Below are positions 26,410 through 35,073 of a DNA stretch of 64,000 nt, piece after piece (the first letter of the stretch is position 1; each line of letters opens with the position of its first letter). The notes below the pieces were generated by a model, which was not told where the DNA came from, ran no database searches, and saw only the letters and a list, made by a program, of their open reading frames with translations. Made by a program: the position numbers and the translations under genes. Source of the DNA: Chryseobacterium shigense (GTDB lineage: Bacteria > Bacteroidota > Bacteroidia > Flavobacteriales > Weeksellaceae); contig NZ_FTNY01000001.1 of the NCBI RefSeq assembly GCF_900156575.1, positions 992,001-1,056,000 on the forward strand, in the 5' to 3' direction.

Positions 26410-26850
26410 ATGCCATTCGATCTCCGTCTACTCACTGAAAAATTGCATCACCGGGATTACGATTTCCTGATCCCAAAGAAAAATATTTCTGAAATCATTT
26501 TCAATGGAGATGAGATTATTCTTGTGGTTATTAAGGCGCAAAAAAGTGAGATCCCTGATTTTACTTCCTTTATCATTTCAGCGATGGGAACTTCGGGATC
26601 AGATGAATGGGAAATGCAACACTCCAGCATCACGGCCACCGATGAAAAATTAATGCTGCAAAAAATAGACGATTTTCAGATCTACTGGAATCTTGATTTA
26701 GCCATTGAAACGTATATGGAAGGAGACCTTCAATATCTGTATGAAGTGGATACTGATCCAAGTAAAAAAGCGTATGGCAGTGAAATGAGCTACGTCATTG
26801 AGAGTACGACTTCCTTTATTTATTTTTACACCAGCCATTTTTACTATTAA
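26410..26850 (+). CDS. Hypothetical protein (146 aa)
   Basis: A soluble alpha/beta protein with no signal peptide or TM segment, mildly acidic and ending in an aromatic tail (FIYFYTSHFYY). No family is recognised. It stands alone on the plus strand between two minus-strand genes, with about 300 bp of non-coding sequence before it. Confidence 0.55.
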   Translation: MPFDLRLLTEKLHHRDYDFLIPKKNISEIIFNGDEIILVVIKAQKSEIPDFTSFIISAMGTSGSDEWEMQHSSITATDEKLMLQKIDDFQIYWNLDLAIETYMEGDLQYLYEVDTDPSKKAYGSEMSYVIESTTSFIYFYTSHFYY

Positions 26851-26922
26851 TAATGGCAGGTGACGTTTAAAAAATTGTTATGATCTCTGATTTCAACACT
26901 GAGAAAGACTTTCATTGTTTCA

Positions 26923-28059
26923 TTAGTGAACTTCGCCATACTTCATTTTATTAATGAGTGGATTTGCGTACATCACCAGGAAAAATTCTCTTGAAACGGC
27001 ATCAGAAGGATCGATTCTCATTTCAAGTCTTCGTACAAACAGCTGTTTTTCCTGTTCTGTATATTGTGAGGCATAGGTATCCGTGTTGTGAAGGAGGTCG
27101 TAAGCGATAAATTTGGTCGGCCAGAGTTTATAGTTCTGTATGATTGAATCATCGATGATCTGGGCAATTGCCTGCAACTGCTTATTTTTGTTTTCAAAAT
27201 TGATTGCAATATCATCCAGCTCTGTATCCAATACATTTCCGGCATGCAGATGAATCCGTTTCTTCTGTCCCAATACTCCGCTCAGCATGGTCGTAAAATC
27301 TTCATCTTTTCCTTTGATGTATTCCTCATCTTTATGCCTGGCCAGAAGCTGAGGCATTTTTAAAGAATCGGTAGGATCATATTCATAAGAAATGGAGATG
27401 GGAACGATTTTTAATGATTTGAAATAATCTGTCAGTGACAGATCTCCGGCTGCCATGGCAAGCATTTTCAAGACTCCCTGCTGGGTAGCATCATTTCCGT
27501 CTTTGGCACGGCCTTCACGCTGCGCAATCCAGACGGAACGTTTTTCAACATGTAAAAGCTGCTCAATATATTCGGACATGATCTGGGAACTTTTCAGCTG
27601 CTCACGGATCGGCAATCCCCTTTGAACTAAAAAGTTACGGTTCAGTTTCGCCAGTACATGCAAAAAGGATTTTTGCACCAGGTTATCCCCGATCGCAGAA
27701 GACGTCATGATCAATTCCTTCTCCAGCAAAACCAGATTCAGCAGTGAAGTATCCAAAACAATATCCCTGTGATTGGAAACGAAAAGATAGGGGGTATTTT
27801 TATCGAGCTGATCAAATCCTGAGGTGGTTAATCCCTCTGAACTCTTCGCCAGAATCTGACGAATAGTATGGGCAATAAAATTGTGCTGAAAATCACTTAT
27901 CGAATGAATACTCTTAAACTGTTCCCTCCAGACCTGCTTATCAGCATCAGGAAAAGTGAAACTCATCAGTGCAGTCATCATAGGATCACGGGCTATTCCC
28001 CGTAACGCTTCATTCACTTCATGATCATAAAAAGGCCTGATTTCATCGAACTTCGACAT
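26923..28059 (-). CDS. 1-acyl-glycerol-3-phosphate acyltransferase-like (PlsC domain)
   Basis: 378 aa from the ATG at 28059 (MSKFDEIRPFY); the frame extends to 28098 but the extra residues look non-coding. It holds the glycerophosphate acyltransferase H-x4-D motif in 'FVSNHRDIVLDTSLL' and the substrate-binding block 'AQREGRAKDGND'. It is longer than classic PlsC and lacks obvious TM helices, like the bacteroidal 'acyltransferase family' proteins of about 380 aa. It probably transfers acyl chains to a glycerophospholipid or related lipid at the inner membrane. Confidence 0.8.
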   Translation of the reverse strand: MSKFDEIRPFYDHEVNEALRGIARDPMMTALMSFTFPDADKQVWREQFKSIHSISDFQHNFIAHTIRQILAKSSEGLTTSGFDQLDKNTPYLFVSNHRDIVLDTSLLNLVLLEKELIMTSSAIGDNLVQKSFLHVLAKLNRNFLVQRGLPIREQLKSSQIMSEYIEQLLHVEKRSVWIAQREGRAKDGNDATQQGVLKMLAMAAGDLSLTDYFKSLKIVPISISYEYDPTDSLKMPQLLARHKDEEYIKGKDEDFTTMLSGVLGQKKRIHLHAGNVLDTELDDIAINFENKNKQLQAIAQIIDDSIIQNYKLWPTKFIAYDLLHNTDTYASQYTEQEKQLFVRRLEMRIDPSDAVSREFFLVMYANPLINKMKYGEVH

Positions 28060-28309
28060 GTAATTATTTAAAATTAATACTATTTTGCAAAAGAACAAAA
28101 ATTTATCGAAGGGACCTTACAATGTTTGTTAAAGTATACCATTTGTCCGTATAACAATCTATATGTTCTACATATCATTGAAATTTTTACTGTAAAACCC
28201 TTGATATTTATTGGTCTATTTTCATCAACTGTCCTCCCTATCCTGAATATGATTATCTCCTTGAAAAGAGGATGTTATGGTTATCCATATTATGGAAAAG
28301 TACGGATAA

Positions 28310-29107
28310 TTACAGTGATGGCATCGTAGGATAGGCATCTGTATAGGTTTTCAGCAGTTTTCCTTTGCTTGAATATTCAGAAACCTTGTCACCTGAGTTG
28401 GTAGATATGATCATCTCATAGCTGCCGTCCGCGTTGATGACTTTCCTTTTGTTGTTTCCATATCTGATTTCCTTAGTGACCAGGTGGCCTTTTTCATTAT
28501 ATTTTTCTTCCATCCAAGTAGCGCCTTTCTCAAGATTTTTGCTTCTTGTGCGGCTTTCCACTGTATTGGTCTTACCATAATAAAATGTGCGGGTACCTTC
28601 TGTTTCGTCCTGAACATCCCACCCGGAAAGGTTCATTCTTTTGGAATAAACAACTTTTCCATCCTTTGATCTTGATTCGCTTTTAAAATCTCCGTTTTCA
28701 TCAAATTCCTTTTCATAGAAAATGCCCTGGTCAAAATAGCTGGTTTCGATAAGCTTCCCATTTTGTTTTTTATCAATCTTTACAAGAATATCATCCTGAT
28801 ACACAGCTTTTACATCAAGAGGGTTACCGGGAAGCTCAAAATTCATTTCCCCATTAATCTTTCCTGACTGATTAATTTCAAATAATGATTTCAAACCCTC
28901 CGAATTCCGGCCTTCCTCATCCATCAGAACGATATATTTTCCCGGAGAAAGGGCCTTACCATCTTTATATTTCACATTTTGAGGTTGATGTTTTTCCATC
29001 TCCTTTCCGATACTGAAATCCTTCAAATCGCTTTGTCTGATATTGGTTTGCGCCTTTACACAAACCGTAGTCGCAAAAAGCGAAAAAATATATAGGGTAA
29101 GTTTCAT
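28310..29107 (-). CDS. Secreted YwqK/MORN-like repeat protein
   Basis: 265 aa with a signal peptide (ends ...CVKAQ). The mature part contains several short beta-repeat units of the form G-x-x-x-x-x-x-Y-F/Y-D ('GKLIETSYFDQG', 'YNEKGHLVTKEIRYGNN', 'YSSKGKLLKTY'), like the toxin-antitoxin-associated YwqK or MORN variants of Bacteroidota. No enzyme motif is seen. Function unknown; probably periplasmic or surface-exposed. Confidence 0.6.
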   Translation of the reverse strand: MKLTLYIFSLFATTVCVKAQTNIRQSDLKDFSIGKEMEKHQPQNVKYKDGKALSPGKYIVLMDEEGRNSEGLKSLFEINQSGKINGEMNFELPGNPLDVKAVYQDDILVKIDKKQNGKLIETSYFDQGIFYEKEFDENGDFKSESRSKDGKVVYSKRMNLSGWDVQDETEGTRTFYYGKTNTVESRTRSKNLEKGATWMEEKYNEKGHLVTKEIRYGNNKRKVINADGSYEMIISTNSGDKVSEYSSKGKLLKTYTDAYPTMPSL

Positions 29108-29187
29108 AAATATAGGTATTAACTAAAAGCTATAAGGCCCGAACGGTCTGCTCTGAACCTAACAACACCTGTTGCTGAAATAGATCT

Positions 29188-29733
29188 TTATTTTACTTTC
29201 TCCAAAAGATAGAGTTTAGCCCCTGAAAACGCCAGTTTAGGCATCAGGTTTCCTTCCAGTACCATCGTCTTATTGTTGACATCGATCACTGAAATATAGT
29301 TGTTGGAATTGTATTCTATATAGTTTTCTTTTTCTTTGGTAACCGGATTTTTCCCGAATTCCATAGAGTATTTTACCCAGTCTTCTTTTTCAGAACTGCA
29401 GTGTACAGGTTTGAATTTCGATTTTTTAGCCTTGAAAATAATCTGATCAAAACCTTCGGTACAGTCCGAAGTAAACGAACTTTCCGGATTCTGGTCATTG
29501 GTAAAGTCTTCAAAAGAACCTTTGTAGGCCCCTACTACTTTCCAGGTCCCATCCACACGGTCTTCATCTATTTTTCCTTTGGCTTTGCTTACGGCCCAGC
29601 TAATTCCGTTGACGGTTCCTTTTACGGCTTTGTAGCTTACGTTAACAGCTCCTTTTACGACTTTGGCGGCGGTGGATACGACGCATGAGTTTAATATAAA
29701 AACAGCTGAGACAAGGATGAGGATTTTTTTCAT
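29188..29733 (-). CDS. Lipoprotein of unknown function
   Basis: 181 aa from the ATG at 29733 (MKKILILVSAVFILNSC), a classical lipobox start. An extended frame to 29835 would bury this signal and is not favoured. Next comes an Ala/Lys/Val-rich amphipathic stretch ('KVVKGAVNVSYKAVKGTVNG'), then a beta-rich domain ('DGTWKVVGAYKGSFEDF', 'YIEYNSNNYISVIDVNN') that may be lipocalin-like. No family is named with confidence. Confidence 0.65.
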   Translation of the reverse strand: MKKILILVSAVFILNSCVVSTAAKVVKGAVNVSYKAVKGTVNGISWAVSKAKGKIDEDRVDGTWKVVGAYKGSFEDFTNDQNPESSFTSDCTEGFDQIIFKAKKSKFKPVHCSSEKEDWVKYSMEFGKNPVTKEKENYIEYNSNNYISVIDVNNKTMVLEGNLMPKLAFSGAKLYLLEKVK

Positions 29734-29903
29734 GTTGTGAATTTTATCGTTGCGAAGATAGGGTTTTTGGAAGTGACAATGAAATTTCAAAAAGCCACCC
29801 TTAAAAGGCTCAGGAATAGCTGTAGGCCATTCCAAAGGCTCTCCCGGTATTTGTACAAGCCTCTCCAGGCTTTTCTAAAGAGCCTTTCACTATTTACTGA
29901 AGT

Positions 29904-29935
29904 GTCTTTACCCCCTTGGGTAAGGGGGTAAAGAC
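29904..29935. repeat. Perfect 14-bp inverted repeat (hairpin)
   Basis: GTCTTTACCCCCTT, a GGGT loop, then AAGGGGGTAAAGAC: 14 perfect pairs in a 372-bp non-coding gap. There is no T-tract on either side, so it is not a standard terminator. It could be a repetitive extragenic palindrome or a structured RNA element. Confidence 0.6.
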
Positions 29936-30049
29936 GGTTGTACAACTGCCCCCGGAGACTTTAAAACTGCCGGCAGACGGTTATGCAAATACATCGTGAC
30001 GGTCATGGCATGCCCGAAGGGGTTATGGAAGGGCATAAAGGTATATTTA

Positions 30050-30074
30050 TAAAAAAAGCACGTAAAAACGTGCT
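30050..30074 (-). terminator. Intrinsic terminator of the 166-aa gene
   Basis: A 7-bp stem AGCACGT/ACGTGCT with an A4/T4 loop is followed on the minus strand by seven Ts. It lies 32 bp past the stop of the gene at 30106-30606. Confidence 0.8.
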
Positions 30075-30105
30075 CTTTTATTTAATTAATTTTTCAGTAT
30101 CATTT

Positions 30106-30606
30106 CTATTTACTGTCGGTATCTGTAGATTGAGGAGGGACATCGGTTGTCTGGGTTGCTGCTACAAAAAACTGTTTCATATCTTCATAAATCACATTGG
30201 TACCCGGTACATTCTCCCCGGAAAGGAATTTGATATTCCGGTAAAAGCTGATGGAATTATGGTAATTATCATGATCCAGCAATACTTTGGTATCGCTGAG
30301 CTGCTCTACGATGGAATCCAGAAGCTGAAGCCTCTGCTCGATCTGTTCCCTGGCAGCATAATCCCTGTCGAACTCAGGCTTATCCAGAAAACCGGCAACG
30401 TGCTGGGGATGTTGTTCCATATAGCTTTTGGCCTTGTTCACAAAGAGTTTGTTCTGCTCGGCAATCCTTCCGTATTGCTGCCTGAGATCGGGAGTAAGGT
30501 TGATCGTTTTTCCTCCAAGGACGGTTTGGATGTCCTTAATTGCCTTATCAACGGTTTCCAGTTCTGCGTTTGTAAAGCTTAAACTGATTAAATTGTCTAG
30601 TGCCAT
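30106..30606 (-). CDS. Conserved hypothetical helical protein (166 aa)
   Basis: The sequence is largely alpha-helical ('TNAELETVDKAIKDIQTVL', 'EQIEQRLQLLDSIVEQL') with a disordered Thr/Asp/Pro tail. No signal peptide, so cytoplasmic. I do not recognise a family. It is a single-gene unit with a -7 element at 30635-30642 and a terminator just downstream. Confidence 0.6.
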   Translation of the reverse strand: MALDNLISLSFTNAELETVDKAIKDIQTVLGGKTINLTPDLRQQYGRIAEQNKLFVNKAKSYMEQHPQHVAGFLDKPEFDRDYAAREQIEQRLQLLDSIVEQLSDTKVLLDHDNYHNSISFYRNIKFLSGENVPGTNVIYEDMKQFFVAATQTTDVPPQSTDTDSK

Positions 30607-30634
30607 GATTTGTGTGTTTGATGTTTAACTATAT

Positions 30635-30642
30635 CAAATATA
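30635..30642 (-). promoter_or_regulatory. Candidate -7 element of the 166-aa gene
   Basis: The minus strand reads TATATTTG, an exact TAnnTTTG match, 29 bp before the start codon; no clear -33 TTG. Confidence 0.45.
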
Positions 30643-30856
30643 GCAAGTATAGAATTCGGGGAAACAGTCAGTTAGCAATTTTTCAGCAGGCATTCGCCAG
30701 ATAGTGGAAACAGGATAATAAGGTTTATATTTTTGAAAATTTTGATGGAAAAAAGATTGTACAGGAAGGGAAATATAGAATTTTAATTCTGTTGTCTTTC
30801 AGAGGCTGTTATTATAAATATTTTTTTATTTTAGCTCTTTATAAAAGTAGGTGATC

Positions 30857-31264
30857 ATGGAACATAAAATACATCAGGGACGCAATGTGAAACGATTCAG
30901 AGAAATGCTGGGCATCAAGCAGGAGGCATTAGCTTTTGACCTTGGGGACGACTGGAACCAGAAGAAAGTTTCTCTGCTTGAACAGAAAGAAATTATTGAA
31001 GATCCTTTGCTGAAAAGAATTTCAGAAGTATTGAAAATTCCAGTGGAAGCATTTCAGAATTTTGATGAGGAGCAGGCGGTGAATATTATTTCTAATACGT
31101 TTGGTGATAATGGTATTGGATATCAGAGAAATGATAATCCCATTTTCAATCCTATTGAGCAGGTATTGAAACTTCATGATGAAAAGATTGCTCTTTATGA
31201 AAGGATGCTGAAGGAGAAGGATGAGATGATGGTGAGGCTGGAGAGGTTGATTGAGAATAGATAA
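30857..31264 (+). CDS. XRE-family helix-turn-helix regulator with coiled-coil tail
   Basis: 135 aa from the ATG at 30857; a GTG six bases earlier is less likely. Residues ~5-65 form an XRE HTH ('QGRNVKRFREMLGIKQEALA', then 'KKVSLLEQKEIIEDPLLKRI'). The last ~35 residues ('EKIALYERMLKEKDEMMVRL') are a coiled coil suited to dimerisation. It is adjacent to, and convergent with, the AT-rich kinase/methyltransferase operon. Base composition is like the flanking chromosome, so it may not belong to that island. Confidence 0.8.
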   Translation: MEHKIHQGRNVKRFREMLGIKQEALAFDLGDDWNQKKVSLLEQKEIIEDPLLKRISEVLKIPVEAFQNFDEEQAVNIISNTFGDNGIGYQRNDNPIFNPIEQVLKLHDEKIALYERMLKEKDEMMVRLERLIENR

Positions 31265-31276
31265 TTTGTTTAAGAT

Positions 31277-31309
31277 AAAAAAAGGTTTAGCACGTGCTGA
31301 ACCTTTTTT
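31277..31309. terminator. Bidirectional terminator between XRE and methyltransferase genes
   Basis: A long stem, AAAAAAGGTTTAGCA/TGCTGAACCTTTTTT (one G-T pair), carries A and T runs on both sides. It ends transcription of both convergent genes and marks the left edge of the AT-rich island. Confidence 0.85.
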
Positions 31310-31354
31310 ATATAGTTTAATTGAAACTCTCTTGTCTCTGTTACAAAAACTACT

Positions 31355-33253
31355 CTAGAATTCTTCCAATTTTGGGATATTATATTTTTTTAATCCATAT
31401 TTATTTATCAAAAAATCATGTATAATGTTATTATCTTTGTTCTCATATAAAAATCTTTTTTCTTCATTATTAAGAAGACAAATTCCAAAATTTTTTATAT
31501 AGTTTTTAGCTACAGAATAATATCCACCACTATAAGGTTTACTAGTGTTTTTTATGTAAAACCAGAAGATGCCAGACATTAATATTTTTTGTAAGACCCT
31601 TAATTCAAACTCATTTTCAGAAATTATAGCATAGCCATTATAAAATAACAACTCCTTATTATCAGAATATACAAAACAAGGTTTATCTGTAATGTATGGA
31701 AGAAATAGCTTATTACCATAAATATTTAGAGCTTGGCTTCGACCGAAAGAATACCAATTATTTTCTCCTCTCATATCTCGGTCGGCTAAAATTTTTTTGA
31801 ATTCGGATAAATATGAATATGCAAATGGATATTTCTTTTTAAAAGATAATTCTTCTATTATTTCAACAGATCTTTTTATAGTTCCAAAAAGATCTTTATT
31901 GTTAACAAAGAGGTAAGGAAAAATTAATTTTTCTATTTTTTTTACTATTTCATCTTGATTATTAAGCGTATTTGGTTTTATTGTATCAATACAAATAGGT
32001 TTCTCTATTTTGTAATCAAGATTTTTTCTTTTAAAATAATAATATTTTGAATCTTCACGTATTGGTGTGAAAACATATATGTCATTTTTTAATGTAGCAA
32101 AACCATTTTTTATATCAAATATATTACCTAATTTTTTTCCTGTGGATTCAATTATATTTATAACCTCTTTTATTGAATCATCAACAAGATGCCAACCGTC
32201 TTTTATATTTAATGATTCATAAGGAATATTCAAAAAATCATTTTGTTTTAATTCTATTAATTTATTAAAGTCACAGTATGCATATTTTATAACTTTTGAT
32301 ATACTATTTGAAACAAAACAAATACAGGTATAAGTAGATCTATTTTTAAATACTTGTTGGGCTTTAAAATCTATTATTTCTAGAGATAACTCATTATCCG
32401 CAAAATAGCTTCTTAATGATCTGCCGTTTAAACTTCTTTGGAAATTATTTACCGTAATGTATCCTAAAACTCCATTTGGTGCCAAATTTTCAATTCCTAT
32501 TTGAAAGAAAGGGATATATAAATCTGCTTTTCCAGAATTACTTACGCTCCATTTTTTTAATAAAATTTTACTCTCCAAATCAATTTTGGATGAACCAACA
32601 TATGGAGGATTACCCACAATAATATCCAATCCTTTATTTTTCTTTATTTTTCGAACTTGATTCCATTCGAAATCTAGAGAGTTACCAATAAATAAATTAA
32701 AATTAAAATTATCATCTTCTCCTTGTATGATTGCATTAAGGGATAATAATATCTTAGTTCTTTCAATACTATAGTTTTGTATATCTATTCCAAAAATATT
32801 ATTTTCATATATATGCTTGAAGGATAAATTATACTTTGTAAATAATTTATTTGCAATTGTTAGAAAAAAACCTCCACATCCACATGAAATATCTCCAAAT
32901 TTTGCCTCTATTATTTTTTTTGGATATTTTTCGAAACATTGATCAACTATAAAATCCCGAATATAAACAGGGGTATAAACAGATCCATTAACTTCTTTAT
33001 CTTCTGGAGATATTACAAACTCAAAAACATTTAATAATTCTTCAATGGTAATAGGGCTTTCATAAAAAGTAATGAATTTTACAAAATGGTTGTAATCATC
33101 AGATGAGTTATCATGTAAAATTAAACTGCTTATGTGTCTATTTTTTAATAATGTTATATTATTTGTATGTAGGAATGCAGATACTAATATTTTATTAATA
33201 TTTGCCTCTTTATAAGTGTATTTTTTTAAAAAATTTATTACTCTTCTATCCAT
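31355..33253 (-). CDS. N6-adenine DNA methyltransferase (Eco57I/TaqI-like)
   Basis: 632 aa. The SAM-binding motif I is 'FGDISCGCGGFF' (119-130) and the catalytic motif IV is 'IVGNPPYVG' (212-220), the N/D-P-P-Y box of gamma-type m6A methylases. The C-terminal ~250 residues, with 'SYLSEFKKILADRDMRGE' and 'WYSFGRSQ', look like a TaqI-type target-recognition domain. There is no nuclease motif (PD-ExK or HNH) that I can see in this protein. It is the last gene of the four-gene operon and abuts the preceding gene (stop and start adjacent). It probably methylates adenine in a specific DNA site. Confidence 0.85.
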   Translation of the reverse strand: MDRRVINFLKKYTYKEANINKILVSAFLHTNNITLLKNRHISSLILHDNSSDDYNHFVKFITFYESPITIEELLNVFEFVISPEDKEVNGSVYTPVYIRDFIVDQCFEKYPKKIIEAKFGDISCGCGGFFLTIANKLFTKYNLSFKHIYENNIFGIDIQNYSIERTKILLSLNAIIQGEDDNFNFNLFIGNSLDFEWNQVRKIKKNKGLDIIVGNPPYVGSSKIDLESKILLKKWSVSNSGKADLYIPFFQIGIENLAPNGVLGYITVNNFQRSLNGRSLRSYFADNELSLEIIDFKAQQVFKNRSTYTCICFVSNSISKVIKYAYCDFNKLIELKQNDFLNIPYESLNIKDGWHLVDDSIKEVINIIESTGKKLGNIFDIKNGFATLKNDIYVFTPIREDSKYYYFKRKNLDYKIEKPICIDTIKPNTLNNQDEIVKKIEKLIFPYLFVNNKDLFGTIKRSVEIIEELSFKKKYPFAYSYLSEFKKILADRDMRGENNWYSFGRSQALNIYGNKLFLPYITDKPCFVYSDNKELLFYNGYAIISENEFELRVLQKILMSGIFWFYIKNTSKPYSGGYYSVAKNYIKNFGICLLNNEEKRFLYENKDNNIIHDFLINKYGLKKYNIPKLEEF

Positions 33254-34021
33254 TTATATTGAGTATAGTGGAAAAATCCTATCAGCAGTGTAATGAGTAT
33301 GTTCATTATCATATCTAAATGATTTAAAATAATCATCCCAAATTCTTTTCTTAGAATTTCCTAATATTCTAATGTAATCAGCATCTTGCATTAATTGTTT
33401 TACAAATGAAAATTTCACATTATCATAAAAATTATTAATTACGAAATGAAATAATAAAATTATATCCATAGGAGGATGAGGAATTCTAGGACTGCTTAAT
33501 AAACCCATTCCATCTTCTATATATTCTAATTTTTTTCCTCCAAATTGAAAATGATAATAGGGATGTGTTAATCTGCATATCTCTGGTTTTTTTTCTTTAT
33601 CTAAATGCCATGAACTATATTTAGGAGGGTCAGTACTAGTTCTGCTTTTTTTTAACTCTATTTTTAAATCTAGATTATAAATATGGATTGAATCTTGATT
33701 TTTTTCTAATGGATTTAATACTGCAATTTGATTATCACATTTTATAATAATATAATTAAAAGTATCAGTACTAGGTAAACTACCTCTAAATCCACTATTG
33801 ATCCAAAATTCTAAATTAGAGAAATTATAATCTACAAAACTTTTACTATCTAAATCATTAATAACATCTTCTAAAATATCGAACTTACCATTAATCTCAT
33901 ACTTAATGATTATATCTTGCAAAGTTCTTAAGTCTTTTATATAATTACGGAGATTCCAATTATCCACACCCAAATTATTTGATTTATTAAAAAAATTCTT
34001 AAAAAAAGTGATTATATTCAT
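33254..34021 (-). CDS. Unknown protein of the kinase-methyltransferase island
   Basis: 255 aa, soluble, no signal peptide, no recognised domain. It contains 'SSWHLDKEKKPEICRLTHPYYHFQFGG' (split by loops) and 'PHPPMDIILLFHFVINNF', with several His/Asp residues that could make a metal or nucleotide site. It overlaps the receiver gene by 4 bp (ATGA type) and abuts the methylase gene, so it is translated with them. As the only uncharacterised part of a putative defence operon it is the best candidate for the effector or nuclease. That is inference. Confidence 0.6.
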   Translation of the reverse strand: MNIITFFKNFFNKSNNLGVDNWNLRNYIKDLRTLQDIIIKYEINGKFDILEDVINDLDSKSFVDYNFSNLEFWINSGFRGSLPSTDTFNYIIIKCDNQIAVLNPLEKNQDSIHIYNLDLKIELKKSRTSTDPPKYSSWHLDKEKKPEICRLTHPYYHFQFGGKKLEYIEDGMGLLSSPRIPHPPMDIILLFHFVINNFYDNVKFSFVKQLMQDADYIRILGNSKKRIWDDYFKSFRYDNEHTHYTADRIFPLYSI

Positions 34022-35073
34022 TTGAAATTTCTCATTTCTTTTCTATCTAATTCGCTAACTTTTTGACTGTATTTTTCTATATCATCTAAGTATCCTTTGA
34101 TTGATATATAGTTTTTATCTTGCCATGGCATAACTTCTTCATCTAACAATTCTAATCCCTCGGTTGGATCTAATGGTAATTTAGTTTCTTCACATATTGT
34201 CCAAAAATTCTTACTATTATTGTACTTTGATTGATTAATCACTTTCAAATTATAATTAGTTTTCCTGGATAAAATTTCATGCCTCTCATCTGAATCATAA
34301 TGACGTAATGAATATTTATTATTTAATTTTTCTTTCCACCATAAATCAATTTTAGGCATCCACCATCTATTATAAGACTCTGATAAAATACCATTATATT
34401 TTGCTTCTTTTAAGCTATCTAAAATTTTACTCCAATCTTTTGATTCTTTTGAAATACCTATTCTTGCGGATAAGATATCTTCCCCAATTAATAAACCTGA
34501 ACATCTTATCATGTGTTCATATATAAATCTGCTATACTCATAAATAGATTTGCTTTTATGAGATAAATAAATTTCAATCTTTTGATTTAGAAACTCCTTT
34601 TCAATATTCAATATTTTGTACAAATCAAAATTTGATTCTTTAATTTTTTTATATGCTTCTATAAATGAAATACATCTATTTCTAAATTTATCTACTTTGC
34701 TAGTTGCACAGTCTTTAGTAATAGCGTAGTCAAAAAGGTCATGACTGGTATAGTCTCTTTTATAAGACTGAACAATATTATCTTTTGTTGACATTAAAAC
34801 AATAGGCCTTTCTTTAAAATCCTCGGTAGCAATTAAAGATCTTAAAGTTGATGCAATTGTAGGGGCATTACAGTATTTTAAATTATTCCCTTCGCCTTCT
34901 GTTAAAATATAGTCTAGCAGTATTAAATCTGGGTTTCTTTTATTTATTTCTGAAATTATATTATCAATGGAAATTTCTGGCTCCATTGTTTCAATTTGAA
35001 ATTTTTCATTTTTAATTGTCAGAACTCTTGTTTCGGGTTCTAGATCTTCAATATACAGTATTTTATAATCCAT
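34018..35073 (-). CDS. Response-regulator-like receiver protein with novel C-terminus
   Basis: 351 aa. Residues 1-~140 are a receiver domain: acidic pair in 'YIEDLEP' (Glu9-Asp10), phospho-acceptor Asp54 in 'LILLDYIL', Thr/Ser in 'VLMSTKD', and Lys120 in 'YAITKDC'. All the phosphorylation residues are present. The remaining ~210 residues have no recognised HTH or enzyme motif ('YEHMIRCSGLLIGEDILSAR', 'RHYDSDERHEIL'), so output is probably by protein contact rather than a standard DNA-binding domain. It overlaps the kinase gene by 11 bp and is presumably its partner. Confidence 0.75.
   Translation of the reverse strand: MDYKILYIEDLEPETRVLTIKNEKFQIETMEPEISIDNIISEINKRNPDLILLDYILTEGEGNNLKYCNAPTIASTLRSLIATEDFKERPIVLMSTKDNIVQSYKRDYTSHDLFDYAITKDCATSKVDKFRNRCISFIEAYKKIKESNFDLYKILNIEKEFLNQKIEIYLSHKSKSIYEYSRFIYEHMIRCSGLLIGEDILSARIGISKESKDWSKILDSLKEAKYNGILSESYNRWWMPKIDLWWKEKLNNKYSLRHYDSDERHEILSRKTNYNLKVINQSKYNNSKNFWTICEETKLPLDPTEGLELLDEEVMPWQDKNYISIKGYLDDIEKYSQKVSELDRKEMRNFK

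Noticed and set aside
28126..28329. Plus-strand 67-aa frame before the YwqK-like gene
   Set aside because: Hydrophobic but with no conserved pattern; it overlaps the end of the opposite gene.
29983..30582. Plus-strand 199-aa frame
   Set aside because: It is antisense to the 166-aa gene that has its own promoter-like element and terminator; codon content is that of a shadow frame.
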